Position numbers and translations under genes: made by a program
Shown: in pieces, positions 1-22,300 of the stretch
Layout of the letters: every line of letters starts with the position of its first letter
Position numbering within the stretch: position 1 is the first letter of the stretch
Assembly: GCA_963556255.1 (NCBI GenBank)
Contig: OY744607.1
Span: forward strand, 44,837,284 to 44,901,283
From: Allolobophora icterica
Lineage: Eukaryota; Annelida; Clitellata; Crassiclitellata; Lumbricidae
DNA length: 64,000 nt
Direction of reading: 5' to 3'
The notes under the pieces: generated by a model
The model's database searches: none
What the model was told of the DNA's origin: nothing
What the model saw: only the letters and a program-made list of their open reading frames with translations

Positions 1-9897
<9,897 letters not shown>

Positions 9898-10537
9898 CGG
9901 GCGAGTCTCATTTTCTGGATCAGACTTCGAGAAGCTCGATTGAGGACAGATGTTGCTTAGGACGCTGTTGTTTACTTGTGTAGAACGTTGAGATGGCCAT
10001 ATCATCTGAACTAGAAAATCATGTGTAAGCCTGTTAACGAAAGTCCGATTGCTTTTGCATGAGAAGCTTAATTTCTGGCAGATTTAAAACTATGTAGATT
10101 ATGGATTGTATTTACATGAGGATTGTAGTTGAATGAGGATCATGTTTTGCTCGAGGATTGTATTTACACACGGATCATAATTTGGAAAAGGCGCAGAGGA
10201 ATTCTAACCTAGAAGCAAGCAAGGATCGCTTTTTGATCATTCATCTGTTGCATTTAGTATTTGATTTTTCTGGTAATTTTTTGTAGAAGGCATTCGTAGA
10301 GAATATTTTTGTAGTTATTTTCCGGCAGAATTCCAAGCTTTGCAGTGACGTTTGTTTAAGGATGAGAAATTCGCTACTAACAAGGGTAGAGCTAACATCT
10401 GCGTTTTGTGCTTTGCATTTGTTATGCCACATGTATGATGTCTTTTGTTGAGGTCTTTGTTTTCAGTCTGCTTATATGTTCTGTACGAAGTAAGATTTTA
10501 GTTGCTTGATAATTGGTCTCTGTTTCGGTGCAGTAGA

Positions 10538-10543
10538 AATAAA
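10538..10543 (+). terminator. Possible GBE1 polyadenylation signal
   Basis: First AATAAA I see downstream of the GBE1 stop, about 640 bp away and before the SINE relic at 10,697. It is plausible as the 3' UTR end, but no clear GT-rich downstream element was identified. Confidence 0.3.
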
Positions 10544-10696
10544 GTTCAGTATGCCAAGGTAATTACGTATTGTTCTCTTTGTTTTGTCCTCTCTTTAACA
10601 CTAACGACGAGCTGCACTGGTTTCCCAGTCGCGTTTAGTACACGCTCATCGTTCAAGCAGTTGTCGTATTTGCAAGGCAGTTCTTTTGTTTGCAAG

Positions 10697-10800
10697 GGAT
10701 GCGTGCTAGTCAAGTGGTTAGCCTGCTGGCTGTCGACCGAGAGGTCTGGGAAGTTCAAATCTCAAATCAATGTCAAGTGAATGCACTGACTCGGGCATGA
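10697..10800 (+). repeat. Truncated SINE family B relic
   Basis: Head-only copy: 'gtgctagtcaagtggttagc' and 'agttcaaatctc' correspond to the A and B boxes of family B, without the full tail. Confidence 0.6.
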
Positions 10801-10854
10801 AGGAATTTGCTGCACAAGTCCTTTAAAAAGGTTCTACATAATATATACATACAT

Positions 10855-12786
10855 TAGGGTGGTTCTGACTTACATGGAAAAAAATTAAAACTATTTTTTC
10901 TTGAGTTTCCGCTTTTAGTTGTGTTCCAATGAATATAAAAGAAATATGTACAAAGTTATAGAACATTATCTTGTCATTTAGGGGTAGCTCAATAACATTT
11001 AAATTTGACATAAAAGTATTTTAAAATAAATTTTTCAATTATCCATCATTTTTAATAGTTTTCTTACCTAATGAAACAACAATGTTTAATTGTTGTTATT
11101 ATTTAGTGAACAAACTGTTAAAGTAGTAGTTCTACATAATTTCAATTAATTAGTATGACTTTATGTTATTATGCAATAATAATATAATGGCTCACAAATC
11201 ATTTGCTGAAGTTCATTTTGACTTAAGCATTTCTTTCTTGCATTCTGGGAAGTTGCATCTATGATCATGCACTACTTGAATACAGATATTGTTTCTGGTT
11301 TTCTTTGTAATTATGGAATTGTACTCTACTACTCTTCAATCTTTCAGCATTGTCATTTACAACTTCCAGATGATGAATAATTTCTTAACTTTATAATCAT
11401 CTCTAAGTTCCCATGTTTCAGGATCGCTTTTCAGGAAATCACTAGAGATTCTTAGCCGGTCAAAAAATAGCATGGAGGTCATTGTATGTTCATTCTATGT
11501 TCATGACCACAGATTTCTGAACATCTACCTGTATTCTCTTAGGAGGATCATCTTGGCCTGGTCGCTCATGTAAAGGTTTCACCATTGCTCGTTTGGACTT
11601 GGCTGTCGATGCCAAATAAAAAAATGCCAAAGCCACGAGCTCCTCACTAAGGCACCACAGATGACCTGCACATGTATTGCTGGCTACTTTGGAGAGAGCA
11701 GGATTTTCTTTTTGATAGCTAACCAGAGTTTTCAGTAAGCATAAATCATTCCAGCAACAATGTAGCAACAGCGGCTGCCTGTGCTTCTCCTGTGCCAGAA
11801 TGTAGCTTGGTAACTTCAAGAAGTTGGCTTTCCCCAACATCAGATAAAATGACAGGTACTAAGACGGTCAACCACATGTTTGCCTGTCAGATCCGGAAGG
11901 AGTTATCATCCAAGTACACAACCAGTGTAGATGATGTAGTTGTTATAAATATATCTTTAATTTCTTAACAGTTTCTTCTCGCTATTGTTCTCGTTCCCTA
12001 TGTACTGAAGAACGGCTGATTTTCAACTCGTCTAGATTGTGGCCTAGACTATATAGCTGCAGCTGCTAACACGTATGTTGCCTTCCTATCACTTAACTTT
12101 GTTCTGTCCAAAGCTGCTGCCGGACTTGGTGTCACAATATTTGTTGTTAGTCGCTTTTTTAAAGGAGTTTTCCTTTTCACTAAATTTACATTTTGACTGG
12201 CACCATCTTCGCATTTTTCAGTTGAATCATCACTATTAGAGGTTTCAAGAAAAATTTTCTCATTCATGGCTTCCAAATATTGATCTTCTTTCTGCTTTCT
12301 CTCCATGCTTGATTTTTGTCTTTTAGATGCCCTCATTTCTTTTGATGTAAGTACCATATCAACTGCATGGTCCCATACAACAACGGCGACCTCTTTCTCT
12401 TTGGGGAAGCAGACACTCTTTATCCTCTTAGATTTCGATTATGTTTAAGGCATCCAAGTGAGCAATGTGAAATAAATTATCTAAGGCATCAACAAATTCT
12501 GTTTCATTTCTTTTGTTGCTGAGGCTCAGTTTTCCTGTTAACATTTGTCTTTACTTTGATCCAATAATAATATTCGTTACTGTAATCGTAAAACTGAAAC
12601 TCTATCTTTTGGATGCACAGTAATTAGGCTATGTTGGACAAGCTTTTACAACTTCAACTTCATTGAGCTACCTCTAAATATTGCTCAAATCAGCTCATAT
12701 TTACCAGATTTATTTTTGTATGTATTAGAACAAGATAATAAGCGGAAATAATCACATTTAAAATTTCAGATTTCAGAACCACCCTA
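10855..12786 (-). mobile_element. hAT-like DNA transposon with decayed ORF
   Basis: Terminal inverted repeats TAGGGTGGTTCTGA and its complement bound a 1,932-bp element, flanked by the 8-bp direct repeat ACATACAT (10847..10854 and 12787..12794). The flank sits in an ACAT-rich stretch, so the duplication could partly be chance. Minus-strand translation around 12,530-12,050 and 11,840-11,490 shows a decayed ORF (for example EFVDALDNLFHIAHLDALN, DRKATYVLAAAA, LVALAFF), with stops and frame changes, of a kind I recall from mobile-element proteins in other invertebrates. It is not named more precisely. Confidence 0.75.
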
Positions 12787-12794
12787 ACATACAT

Positions 12795-14332
12795 GCATAC
12801 ATGCAGTACACATAAAATAAAAAAGCCCCCCAAATTCAGTTTTTTAGGCCTCTGGATTTTGAGGCCCTATGCTGTAGCTTTTTTTAGCTATGCCTAAATT
12901 CGACACTGATTTCAAGGCATTACATTATTTCCATTACACACAACAGTGCATGCCGAATTTACCCAGGCTTCGGGCACCAATAGCAATAAAGTGAAGGCAA
13001 ATAATTCGTTTGTTTGTCTGCCGCTATCAGCCTAGTAAGGGATACAGTACATGGCTTGAAGGATTTTTGGCTACGATCAAAAAGCAGACACATATATGAC
13101 AATAAACATTCATATTTTATTAAACAAGCAAAGAAATCAAGATTGCTGGAATGCACGCATGCCTTTAAAGATTTTCATAAGCGTGTGCTTAATTGCTAAA
13201 CATTCAAATGCAAGTGTATTATCAACATTCAAATGCAAGTGTATTATCAACATTCAAATGCAAGTGTAATCACCGATTTCTAAAAATGTGCATACAAATT
13301 TGGGAATGATAAAATGTAAAATAAACATAATAGCACAAAATCAGGAATGTGCATCTTGCCATGCAAAACTATTCCCTTTAGAACAAACGCAGACAGAATA
13401 AATCCGAGCTCTGAGTTGTTCTAACAGAGATGGCAGAATAAATTTGCATTCAAAACTGTTCTAAAAGACAGAGTACAAAAAAACGAGATTGCCAACAATA
13501 CTATGAAAACCATAGCTTTCATGAAAAAGCAGTTGCAAAAATTGCGAACCTGAATGAGGTTTCATTTAGTCTAACCCTGATCATTATGGCACAGAAGATG
13601 GCTAGTACATAGATCTATACTTCTATAGCCAGCAAAACAAAAAACCTTGGCACTACCAACATCTATAGCAAGATACTTTACACAATACCATACTGACAAA
13701 ATCCGGCCTTCCTTAGTATAGTAAATGGAAAAATGTGTATCACCAACAGTAGTACCAGTCGCATCAGAAAGGCATATACGGTATTCGACATATACAGTAT
13801 ACTATGCTCTGTGTGAAAACATTAGCAGTCAAGGAAATGTTGTAAAAAACGAGTAGCAAAGTAGGTTTAGTCACCATTTGGAATTAAAACATTTGTTCTG
13901 AAACGCATCACTTCACATGTAATGAATTACAAAAATACTTTACTGTGCCTTACCAAGAAAGGCAGTTTTCTGTGATTGGCTGAAACCGTAAGCTTTAGTG
14001 GCAAGAAGTACAAAAATTACAAACTGCTGCTAGCTTGTGAAATAATACCAATGTTCAAATGTAAAACAAACCAAACAAACTTATACATAAATTACAGCTT
14101 TTCCAGTTTCAGAACAATAAACGGTCTCTTAAAAAAGTAGAAAAATGCATAGACTACTAAAAATTGTATATGATACAACATCTTTTCCACAGCTAACACT
14201 AAACTTGTTAAAAATTACAGAGTATACTAAAAAAAGTTACACTCCATGCCAAAATCACATACTGACCATTCCTTGTCAGTATTGTCAACAGCAAATAACA
14301 AAACTAAGAAATTTTGGCTGTAAATTATTACT
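12795..14332. other. No gene seen; A/T-rich intergenic DNA
   Basis: No coding exon, splice-site pair or RNA gene was recognised. It holds three direct copies of a 25-bp unit at 13201..13275. Part could belong to a long DENND2 3' UTR, but I see no signal that decides this. Confidence 0.5.
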
Positions 14333-14505
14333 ATGCATTTATTAAGTGCCACTACCTAATGACCGAGCATCAATCGATGGTGCTCAGAGATTGTCAGTGA
14401 AGGACTTGCTCAAGGTCCCTACACAGTGACCGTCTCAGGGGAGACTCGAACCCATACTCTCCATGTTACAATGCAAGTGCTCTAACCACTGTGCTGAACA
14501 ACTAA
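14333..14505 (-). repeat. tRNA-derived SINE, family D
   Basis: Clean copy: 'aaggacttgctcaaggtccc', 'actcgaaccca' (B-box complement) and 'gtgctctaaccactgtgct' (A-box complement) are all visible. Confidence 0.8.
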
Positions 14506-15975
14506 CAACAACACAATAAAACTAGTTTTACATCTTTCGTGAAGAACGTTTATATGATTTTACAAACAGCATTCTAGATAATACTTAAAAAAACAATTTA
14601 CATTTACTAAATAAAATGCAATGACAAATTTACCAACTAAATACTCTACAGAATGTAATAACAAGTTACGATGCCTCTTAATAAGATCAATAAGATCCTG
14701 ATCTAAACTCCACATAAAACAATAAACATATTCCTAATAATAATTTACGAAGAATTGTTTAACTTGTTGAATGCTTATGTAAAATCTAGATATTTGGCTG
14801 AATCTTTTTTCACACACTGCTTAATTTTGTCTAGCATGCAGTTCTAAAACAAAATGAGACATTTCCATGTGCAATATCTGTGAAATTAACAAACTAAAAC
14901 GTGTACATCTACAAGCTCTTTGGGAAATTTGCACCATCCTACGTATGGTACTCCATTTTATTCACAAATATTTTACCAATCTGCCACAATTCCCTGAACC
15001 AGGCAAAGACTAGAAATCGATCAGATTCAACAAAGCGAATTCAACTTTTTAAGGAGTAAGAACTTTCACTGGAATTTGTTGAAATTCACCTGCATATTGC
15101 TTTGACAAATTCTTCGTACAAAATTTGCAAACTATATTTTGAGAGACATATTGTTTTTCAAGTCAAAACTTTGATTAGGCTTTGTTGAAATTCACCTGCA
15201 GATTGTTTTGACAAATTCTACATATTAAGAATTGCAAACCACATTCCAAAAGACATTAAGACAAGTCCATTCCGATGTTCAATACTGCCAGGTAGTAACG
15301 ACAGATATGCCAAAAGTGTTATAAACCAGATTTCATACAACGCATAACTCCTTACAGGAGTCCAGAGGTGTAAGTTAAAGCCCAGCTACTTGAAAACATT
15401 CCCTCTATCTTTGAGTATAGAAACTTAAACATGGTCATCTGATTGCTAAGGCACTGCAGAGTTTTCAAAAACTTCAGAAGCTTAAAACTGGCGCAGGGCA
15501 AGATAACGTGTGCATACTACTGCTGAACAAATCCGGTTGTAGAAGTACTACCCGTAAACTATATACACAACAGTTACCTTGAAACCGATAATATTAGCAA
15601 TGCAAATGTGAGAAAGTGTTCAGATAGTGTTAAACAAAATCACATGGTGATAGAATTTGACTGAAAACCTAAGTCAGAATCAACTGAGTCGAACAAGAAA
15701 ACTTATAAAACGCCTGGCCGGATCACAGAGACGGGATTTTTCTAATCATTTCATCTTATTTGATCACCTGAAAAAGAAAATGACTAATTATTAGAATATT
15801 TAACTCACTAATGTTAGGCTCAGTTTGTGTATTAGTAAGGAGTGAGCTAAGCGAGTAATAAGATTTTATTATTTCAACAAAATGGTTATATACAGAAGAA
15901 GAAAAGTCCCTTAACACTTTAACAACTCGAGTGTACTGGAAAACCATGGCAGCTCGTCGTTAAACTATTAAGTTA
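14506..15975. other. No gene seen; A/T-rich intergenic DNA with a local tandem duplication
   Basis: About 90 bp at 15075..15160 is repeated at 15183..15270 ('ttgttgaaattcacctgca' starts both). No open frame or known repeat head was recognised elsewhere in this stretch. Confidence 0.5.
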
Positions 15976-16243
15976 GTCCTGGGAAGCCATGGGTATGAAG
16001 TGTTAGCGACTTCATTTTCTTAGCCTCGGCACATAAGGGTGGGTGGCCAGTCCTCTCCCTCACTGTCTCATCTTCCCACTGACAGTGTGTGGTCAGTGTA
16101 CTCATTATAGCCAAGTTGGATAGGGGTGTAGGTAGACCAGAAATCCGAAAAGAAATGTCTGCCCTTGTGGGGGCATTGGAACCCCGACCTCTCAGTTTAC
16201 AGTCCAGCTCACTAACCTCTAGACCATCGTGCACCCCTGGTAA
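15976..16243 (-). repeat. tRNA-derived SINE, family B
   Basis: Tail 'gaagtgttagcgacttcatt' and head complement 'ctctagaccatcgtgcaccc'. Other copies: 20070..20347 (-), 23452..23742 (+), 29049..29330 (-), 50020..50308 (+), 57126..57424 (+). Confidence 0.85.
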
Positions 16244-17085
16244 CACAAAATGTTTGTTATACCCCTAGTTTTCTCATGGAACAGAGTGTAAATGTAGGTG
16301 TACATAAATGTAACGTACCAACACAATTTCTTAATGCCATAGAAAAGCAGCATTGGTCAAACCAATTTCTTAAAGCAATCAGATGTGTAAACCAGTGGAA
16401 TGATGGGCTGTAAGGCAAGGGTCAGGACCAGAGAGATCAAGCCGGCATGATGCATGGCAGAACTTGATAGTTTGCAAGAGAGACAGTGTAAACTTATCAG
16501 TTTTCTGTTATGAGGACATTGGGGGACCATCAAACCATATGTGATGAGTCATGAGACTCTGGCATGTCTTCCAATGGATTAGCACAGTGTGGACAGAAGC
16601 TGAAAGGCCACAGGAGTCCAATGCACTGTATACCAAGGGTTCACAGTGCTCTGAATTGTTTACAGAGCGGAACTGGACACACACGCACGCACGCACGCAC
16701 ACACACACCTATCCACGAACCTAAATGTTCCACAGTACACAAGGGACAGGCCAGGAAAACTGTTGAGTACTGCATCAGGTATTGCACTAACCCTAAGGTA
16801 AAGCTACGCATATAACATACACCAAGTGCGTGTATATATGTATTCAGCGCTTGTGAATAAGCTCGTGCCCAGCACTCAGCTTTTGAGTAACGCTATAGAA
16901 ATTTGGAGTTTATGATTATTCAGATACTTAGCGTATTGCCGTGTTAAGCCGCCCCTCAAAAACATAAATTTTTTTTAACTAAACAATCTTGCACCAATGC
17001 ACATCTGTAAAACTACATAAAACCAGACATGGTAGCAAGAAGCAACAGTTTGTGTTTACAAATTTTTCAAACTTATGAAAACTTA

Positions 17086-17251
17086 TGGTTGCACTAAGGT
17101 TCACACTGTATGAAGTTTCTAACACTTAAACTGATGGTTGCACTCAGGGTTCACACTTCATGAGGTTGCTAACACTTCAGACTTGTGGTTGTACTCGGGG
17201 TTAGCTTAAGGGACTGCTCTTCTATGGGTTCAATTTCGTGCACTTCATTTT
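17086..17251 (-). repeat. Inverted-repeat arm 1, over the DENND2 stop codon and 3' UTR
   Basis: Reverse-complementary to 18422..18585 at roughly 90% by eye. It includes the TGA stop at 17245..17247 and a SINE-B-tail-like stretch (gcttaagggactgctctt). Confidence 0.85.
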
Positions 17252-17366
17252 GCCCTCACCCCTTTGAAAAATGCTGAAAGCTTTTTGCCAATGTTTTTCT
17301 TCTTGCGTTTGTTCCTGTACGTCTCCATTTCCTCACGATATTCGGTTATCTGCTGCTCAAAATATC
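17245..17366 (-). CDS. DENND2: DENND2 terminal coding exon
   Basis: The exon reads GYFEQQITEYREEMETYRNK, then RKKKNIGKKLSAFFKGVRAK and TGA (17245..17247). A basic tail ending in GKK-like and F-K motifs is typical of the DENND2 C terminus. The stop codon and the bases after it belong to one arm of an inverted repeat whose other arm lies just upstream of the penultimate exon (18422..18585). Confidence 0.9.
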
Positions 17367-19288
17367 CTAAAATTCATAATGACAGACTGGCTTTAAGTAT
17401 TTATGAATAATTTTACCGTACCAAAGCACATATATGATGATATTAGCAAACTGTTACTGTACTTTTCAGCTACTGATAGGCAAGTGCAATTTAACAAAAT
17501 GAAACAAAACACTCGTCATGTCCAAAGGAAACAAAACAAAAGTACAATAAAACAAATAAACACTACAGCAAAACCACAAATTATGCAATAATAAACTGGT
17601 TTCAGATTCCTCGTAAAAAGTGAAAACGTCCAAGCACTTCCTTCTTGCAGCCGAATACTGATTTGACATACCCCATCAGGCCCTTAGCCAGCCACCCAAT
17701 CATTTTGAACGGGCATAAATTGTGCATGGACGGCATTGGACGTGATGTCCTAAATGTGGTATAATGTATAATCCATTCCCCTTCACCTGTGTAACGATGT
17801 TCCTATTCCCACACGATATACTTCTCTAGCAGCTATTTATGACCTAGGATAGGTGTAATTAAGTGCCAATTAGATGAGGTTGTTTCATGGTAATTGGTAA
17901 CTGATTTGACTATATAAATACCTTAACCTTATGAATAATTATAGGGGCTTGGATTGAATAACAAGTAACGGGACATGTGATCAATATCTGTTCCCTAGGC
18001 TATAAAAATCAAATAAAGGAATTAAAATTTACAGTCTGAAGTTAACAGATTGTTGTTTGTATCATTGTATGTAAAACAAAACTGTGTTACAATTGTGATC
18101 AAAACCCAAAAGTCATTCAGTATAGGGGCATTGCAGACTTTTGCAGTCGGACTCGTATGGTCGCAGCATCAGGCGATCGCGACTTTGAATGCTTTTGGAC
18201 GCCCTACTCTTTATTTCTGGCCAAGGGCCTGTACCCCATGGATGCATAACAACTTAGAGCTTAAAATGACTAATAAAGACATTTCTTATTTACCGCTGGA
18301 AGCATCCTGGTTGAGTTTCCCTGACATGAAAACTTCGAACATCTGCGTCTGTGTGAACCATTCGAGGAACAGTCGAATGCCTCGCGAACTAAGAGCCTTC
18401 ACGAACTCCTCCCTCTGTCAAAAATGAAGTGCACGAAATTTAGCCCATAGAGGAAGAACAGTCCCTTAAGCTAACCCTGAGTGCAACCACGAGTCTGAAG
18501 TGTTAGCAACCTCATGAAGTGTGAACCCGAGTGCAACCATCAGTCTTAAGTGTTACCAATACAGTGTGAACCCTTAGTGCAACCATAAGTTTGAAGTGTT
18601 TAACAACCTCATACAGTGTGAACCCTTAGTGCAACCATAAGTTTGAAGTGTTTAACAACCTCATACAGTGTGAACCCTTAGTGCAACCATAAGTTTGAAG
18701 TGTTTAACAACCTCATAGTGTGAACCCTTAATGCAACCATAAGTTTGAAGTATTTAACAACCTCATACAGTGTGAACCCTTAATGCAACCATAAGTTTGA
18801 AATATTTAACAACCTCATACAGGTGAACCCTTAGTGCAACCATAAGTTTGAAGTATTTAACAACCTCATACAGTGTGAACCCTTAATGCAACCATAAGTT
18901 TGAAGTGTTTAACAACCTCATACAGTGTGAACCCTTAGTGCAACCATAAGTTTGAAGTGTTTAACAACCTCATACAGTGTGAACCCTTAGTGCAACCATA
19001 AGTTTGAAGTGTTTAACAACCTCATACAGTGTGAACCCTTAGTGCAACCATAAGTTTGAAGTGTTTAACAACCTCATACAGTGTGAACCCTTAGTGCAAC
19101 CATAAGTTTGAAGTGTTTAACAACCTCATACAGTGTGAACCCTTAGTGCAACCATAAGTTTGAAGTGTTTAACAACCTCATACAGTGAGAACCTGTGTAC
19201 ACATTCCCAGTTTACAAGCCATTCTGTGAATTTAAAGTGAAGTGCTGCTATGTCACCAAAAGCTATTACCTTAATACACAGTACTAAT

Positions 19289-19372
<84 letters not shown>

Positions 19373-22300
19373 CTAATAAAATAACAAATACAAGTACAAT
19401 TAATGAAGCCATACGATTTGCTAAAGCATCTACAAAGACAACTGAGTGCCACCTAAGAGTGGTTAAAGCACTTCACTTATAAAACATACGGATACGGGTT
19501 CGATCCTCATCTCATACAATTACCCTGTAGAGACCTTAAGCAATTGCATCGTGCTTTGTATTTATTGATTTCGAGTACGCAATAAATACAATATAATAAT
19601 AACAGTAATAATAATAATAATAATAATAATTATGATGATGTTGCACAGGACGAGGCCCAAGTTTCCAGAAATACCCGTTAACAGCTCCTAACATAATTTT
19701 TTGTTCCAGACGGATTACACTTACCTTGGGTAAAGTAATAATAATAATAGTAATAACAATAACAATAATAATTTATTAATAATAATTTAGTGGCACACCT
19801 GGAAAGTGTTTTCATCATCTTCTGGCCGGATGATGAAAGCCGCATAGTGTGAGCAAGTCTCGATGAAGAATCGAAGGAATGCCTCCTTCACAGTTGCATC
19901 ACTCGCAACTCTGTCTATTATTTCAAACAGATAAAAGATACTCTAATGTATCATAAAGTGTCTATGTATGTACATCTGGTGTCTATGGATTCAAATTTTA
20001 AACTATAAGTGACTCAACCCATGGCAAATTTAATCCAAATATTAACACTCTAAAAATCACAGTGAAAAAGAAGAAGAGCAGTTCCTTAAGCTAGCCTGAG
20101 AGGCAGCCATAGGTATGAAGTGTTAGCGACTTCATTTTCTTAACCTTGGTATATTAGAGAGTATGGCTGGTCCTCGCTCGCCGTCTCATCTTCCCACAGA
20201 CAGTGTACGGTCAGTGTACTCATTGTAGCTGAGTTGGCTAGGGGTGCAGGTTGAACAGAAATCTCAAGACAAATTTCTCCCCTGGTGGGAGAAATTTCTC
20301 CCTTCAGCTGACAGTCCAGCACACTAATCACTAGACTTGTGCATCTCTAAAACTTCACCGTGAACTAACCTACAAAACATGTATGTAAGTATATATGTAC
20401 GTATGTACATATGTATGTACGTATGTATATATGTGTGTATGTATGTACAATTGTACATATATGCACGTATCTATATATCTACCATAGGTATGTATGCATA
20501 AGGCTGTTTATATAGCACCTTACAAGAACCTTACAATTAAGCAAGGAAATCCTATGTAAGGAGAAGCAACAAAAGAGACACAGGTATAAGAATTGATAGC
20601 ATGATTTGGAACAGACCGGAGTCCTCAATCAGCGCAGTCGTCAGAGCTTTCTGGAGTTTCTTCGGTATAATCCGACTTTCATCACCGACTCCGTTCACAG
20701 TGGAACGTTCATCAAGGTCGACCAACAACACCTGTGAACAAGTAAGCAAACCAATTTCGTTTGTGTTTTTCCAAGTATTACTGTTACAAGATATTCAGAG
20801 GCAGTAAAGGCATTTCTGTGCTGTCAGCTGCATGCATTTTTATAGCCAGTGTCTAAAATATTGAGAAGTGTCACCCGCACACTCTTCCTTATACTGTCAA
20901 ACTGTCCCTGAACTGGTAAGTAGTTTCACGTATTAGAATGAAATTGCGGGTGGCTGACTTGGGCTAATCTAAGAGAAATTCATAGTACACACTGCACACA
21001 AGTCAACTTCACACTCGACAATGTCAACTGCACACTCAACAATGTCAACTTCACACTATGTGTATCGACAATGTCATTGCACACTCAACAATGTCAATTG
21101 CACACTGTGTGTCAGAAAACACATTATTTTAGGCCCTGTTTATGGCATGTAGCAGCTGTGATGAGTAGATTATTTGTTACCCGCAACACGTGAACTATTT
21201 TCATGTATTTCTCTGCCTGCATGATGATGATATTAATAGCAATAGTAATAGTAGTAAAATGATAGCATGACTTGCACTGGCTGCTGACAGTGTAAAGCAC
21301 CCTAGAAGAAGCTCGCTACTGGTCTGGTATTCAGATGCTGACTGCAGAGAGCCTTAAACAAAGCCACAGGGTTTAATTCTGTTTAAGTGTGGATGCATCT
21401 ATCTAGATGATTCATGGTTTCTGCACAATGTATCACTAGTTGAACACACCAATACAAGTTAGGGCTACCAATGTAATTGAACTGTCAAATGCATCTAGAT
21501 AAAAATCTCTGCACTGTGCTGACACTGTTTGCTGTCACATGTGTTGGATATAATTGCACATAACAGCAGAGCATCAGCTGTTACATGTTTTCTTCCTGGT
21601 ACATATCGTGTCTTTGGCTGGCATTCACTCACAGTTGCCGGTGTCCCTCCACCTCTACTCTCTAACTCTCTACCTCCTCGTGTTCGCAACTCTCCTACCG
21701 AGATTGTTTTTCGCTCTAAACTGAAAGTTACCTCTTCCAGTCTAACTATTGTGGCTCTTAATGTTTGCCTGGCTTCAGTGTGCACTTCTGAATTTTTAAG
21801 GACATTATCTGTACAAGGGGACCTTAAATGGCGTGGTGCCCATTCAAACGGACAGCGGTGGTGAAGGATCTCACTCGATCAATTCATCGAAAAATGAGCA
21901 GGGTCGAGATATAAAAACGTGTACATTTACATTTTTACATTTTATCAAATTACAATTGTATTGTATTGTATGAAAGTTGTTCAGTGGAAGTTCAATGAAA
22001 GTTCTGCAATTACACTGAATAATTAACTTCATTACAGAATATGCATATTCAAATGTCAGGGTGGGAAGATGGTTGAACGGTAACATGCTCGCATGATGAT
22101 CAGAAGGACGCGGGTTCGATACCCGCTAGCCCCATAAAGGTTGACTTGTGCTTTTAACTCCCTACATTCCCTAGGGGGCAACTGTAAAATTAGCAGGACA
22201 GATGAGCGCCTTGCAGGCTGCCATACAGTTAAATTCGACTCCTGTTAAACTTGTTATCATCTGTTACTACTGTATCATGTAATCTTACTGTGTAGTTGTC

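Noticed and set aside
18530..19197. Possible CRISPR array (regular repeats)
   Set aside because: Units are directly adjacent with no unique spacers, in animal DNA with no cas genes; it is a minisatellite. The same applies to the 24-, 27- and 30-bp arrays.
21529..21864. 111-codon plus-strand ORF opposite a DENND2 intron
   Set aside because: No recognised family; its end runs into a dispersed SINE-tail repeat.
22058..22135. tRNA gene with GGGTTCGATACCC
   Set aside because: It is the head of SINE family A; the same tail follows at 9437 and 39394.
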